Source of the DNA: Cylindrodendrum hubeiense
Taxonomy: Eukaryota > Ascomycota > Sordariomycetes > Hypocreales > Nectriaceae
DNA length: 57,172 nt
Reading direction: 5' to 3'
NCBI GenBank assembly: GCA_014621425.1
Contig: JAANBB010000256.1
Location: 1-57,172 of the forward strand
In this document: positions 55,399 to 57,172 of the stretch, piece by piece
How positions within the stretch are numbered: the first letter of the stretch is position 1
Layout of the letters: each line of letters opens with the position of its first letter
Made by a program: the position numbers and the translations under genes
Notes under the pieces: model-generated
The model's database searches: none
The model's input: the letters and a program-made list of their open reading frames with translations, nothing else
Told to the model about the DNA's origin: nothing

Positions 55399-57172
55399 CT
55401 ATATTCCCCCCTCCATATATTCAGCCTCGGGCTGGCCCATGTGCTCCGTCACAACGCTGATGTGACTGCGAGCACCCTGGGACGTGCCTCCGACGTCGCT
55501 CGAGGCCCCAAAGGGAAGCTTGGAGCGAGCGATGAGTACCTGTGCGGGACACACCACAATCTCCTCGTCACCCTGGCCCGTGTCATCTCCCTTCTTGACG
55601 ACTAAGGGGAAGAGGACGATACGGACCACGGCGCCTTGGGACTCGAGGTCTTCATTCGTCATGTTTGCGTTGCCGCTGCGCTCGTTCATCATGGAAGCGT
55701 TGAACTGAACTGTGGCGGCAAGCTCACCGTCTGCATCGTACTCCGGTTGCAGAGGCGGCAGCATCATGTACTCAGCCTTCTGAGTACGCATCTCAACTGA
55801 GAGGCCCACGGCCTCCTTCATCACGCGTCGTAGTTGTGATTGTATCTGATCCTCCAAGTTGCCAGGCGGCGGGAGGATCTTGCATAGTGTTTGGAAAACA
55901 GCCTGGACGACGGCCTCGGTATCCAGGTCGCGTTGGCGCTTGAAGCTATCGCGCTTCGCCAGTAGTGTCAAGGTCACGGCGCGCCATTGGCGCACCGCTT
56001 CCGGTGGGCCAACCTCAGTCAGCAGCTTCTCGAGCGACTTGAGCTTCTGTCTTTGCTCTCGGTCCATGCCGAAGAGGTAGCGGGTAAAGACAAACTCCCA
56101 AATCATGTTCATCGTCATGGACATGAAGATGTCTCGGCGCTTGACGCGGTCTTTGAGGTAGGTGTCGACATCAGAGCCATCCAGGACGGCATTGTCGAGT
56201 CGATCGATGGTCTTCTCGTCATTGATCTCGCTTGTCAGGCGGCAGGCGCGCATGTCGGAAAACTTGGAGAAGCGCAGCACCCATTGCTGGACGTGGGAGC
56301 AGAGTTGTTGGCAGCGATGATCGAAGTGATCCTCGTCGCGGAGGTTGAGGAAGTGCTCGTCGCTGGCCTTGGACTCGAGAATCTGGCGCTGCATATCACG
56401 AATCTTCTCCTTGGCAGTCTCGAGCTGCGCGCGCAGCTTGGCAATTTCAGCATCCTTTTCTTGCAGAGTTTGGTCGAAGTGGCCTTGGGCGCCACGCGTG
56501 TCCTCGAGTTCGCGGGTCATGGTCGCATGGCGAACTTCGAGATCGGTGTATCGGCTGGTGTCCTTGTTGGCCAGCTCGGCATTGGCGCTGGCGAGGCCAT
56601 CGTTGACCTCGGTAAGGCGGGAGACTTCGTTTTGGAGGAACTGGAGGGACTGCCTGAGAGCGTCGATCTCGGCGTCGCGGTCGGCCAGAGAGGTAGCGGC
56701 GCGTTGGCTGACGCTGGTTTCTGCCGTGGTTCGCGCGTCACTGAGGGCGCGGTTCTCGGCTATCAGCTGCTCGACTTTGTTCTCGAGCTCGAGCACCTGC
56801 ATGCTCTGTCGTCGGCGCATGCTGTGGGGCCGTGTAGGCGAACGGGGCGAACCGATGCGGCCCTCGCCGAAGCCATCCTGGGACGAGTCAGTCGCGGTGA
56901 GACAGAGGGGACGAGAGTACATGTCATTCATGTATGTCATGTATGCCACTTACATAAACATCGGCCATGTCCTTGGCGCGGACACGACCTTCATTTGCAA
57001 CGGGCGTGGTGTTGTTTTGGTTACGGAGCGCCCGCAGATCGCCGCTCATTCGCTTGTCAACCCGACGGAGCGGTGGAGTGGAGGAGCGGATGGTGCCTGG
57101 ACTTTCAGGCCGCAATCTTGAGTGGCTCCGGCGTGCGACGACGGGAGAGGCTGGTGTTGGACAGGGATCGAC
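55399..57172 (-). CDS. Conserved fungal coiled-coil protein (5' end beyond window)
   Basis: Exon 2 (56877-55399) and the 3' part of exon 1 (57172-56954) are inside the window: 565 codons before the stop, the N-terminus missing. The 76-bp intron has donor GTAAGT and joins AKDMADVY to DGFGEGRIGSP. The visible N-terminal part is disordered with Ser/Pro and Arg motifs (RPESPGTIRSSTPPLRRV, SPRSPTRPHSMRRRQS). A long coiled coil follows (about 150 residues from VLELENKVEQLI), then a helical globular domain (RQWRAVTLTLLAKRDSF, AEYMMLPPLQPEYD) and a conserved RIVLFPLVVKKGDD plus EIVVCPAQVLIA segment. I recognise the combination as a conserved protein of filamentous ascomycetes but know no function. 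The phospho-site-like S/T-P clusters suggest regulation. Confidence 0.8.

Noticed and set aside
1..57172. tRNA, CRISPR, transposon and IS elements
   Set aside because: I scanned for B-box GGTTCRA on both strands (hits only inside genes or introns), for spaced direct repeats and for transposase or reverse-transcriptase motifs; none was found by eye.

Overview
This window is nuclear DNA of a filamentous ascomycete, most likely a Sordariomycete and perhaps Hypocreales. The evidence is 50-160 bp introns with GT..AG ends and CTAAC-type branch sites, GC-rich coding sequence, fungal-specific gene families, and a sexual-stage protein kinase of the PUK1 type. I rebuilt gene models by hand from splice signals and reading frames. 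I see no transposon, rRNA, tRNA or CRISPR array.

Layout. 1-4.7 kb: repeat-rich non-coding DNA, then a small secreted Cys-containing protein (4731-5314, -). 6-10.5 kb: the WSS1-type metalloprotease (-) and a SulP sulfate permease (-). 12.8-17.5 kb: a BUB2-like TBC GAP (+) with an apparent one-base frameshift, a candidate Cys-rich mini secreted protein (15180-15494, +), and an Izh3-type PAQR receptor (-). 19-26.4 kb: THO complex subunit 5 (+), a 4.4-kb gene-poor stretch, and a membrane GT2 glycosyltransferase (+). 27.3-34.2 kb: a DJ-1/PfpI protein (+), a nucleolar FKBP of Fpr3/Fpr4 type (+), and an AGC/NDR kinase (+). 34.4-41 kb: ISC1 phospholipase C (-), a dimeric alpha/beta-barrel protein (+), and a triple-KH RNA-binding protein (-). 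42.4-48.3 kb: a coiled-coil protein, possibly kinetochore-related (+), with a frameshift at an A9 run, dUTPase (+), pyridoxal kinase (-) and PCNA (-). 49.3-57.2 kb: a vezatin/Inp2-like membrane protein (-), a probable mitochondrial protein of unknown function (+), and a 5'-truncated conserved coiled-coil protein (-).

Most notable is the kinase at 31471-34195. It is intact except that the Trp-Trp pair expected after the APE motif is encoded TAG TAG, and both TAGs lie in the loop of a predicted short hairpin. This matches the recoding reported for Fusarium PUK1, in which A-to-I mRNA editing during sexual development turns UAG UAG into UGG UGG. The locus is therefore best read as an editing-dependent gene, not a pseudogene.

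Genes are transcribed individually, so there are no operons. A functional theme near 42-48 kb is S-phase metabolism: dUTPase and PCNA each have an ACGCGT (MCB-like) element upstream. Non-coding stretches repeatedly carry an ACCTAGGT/TACC-rich degenerate satellite.
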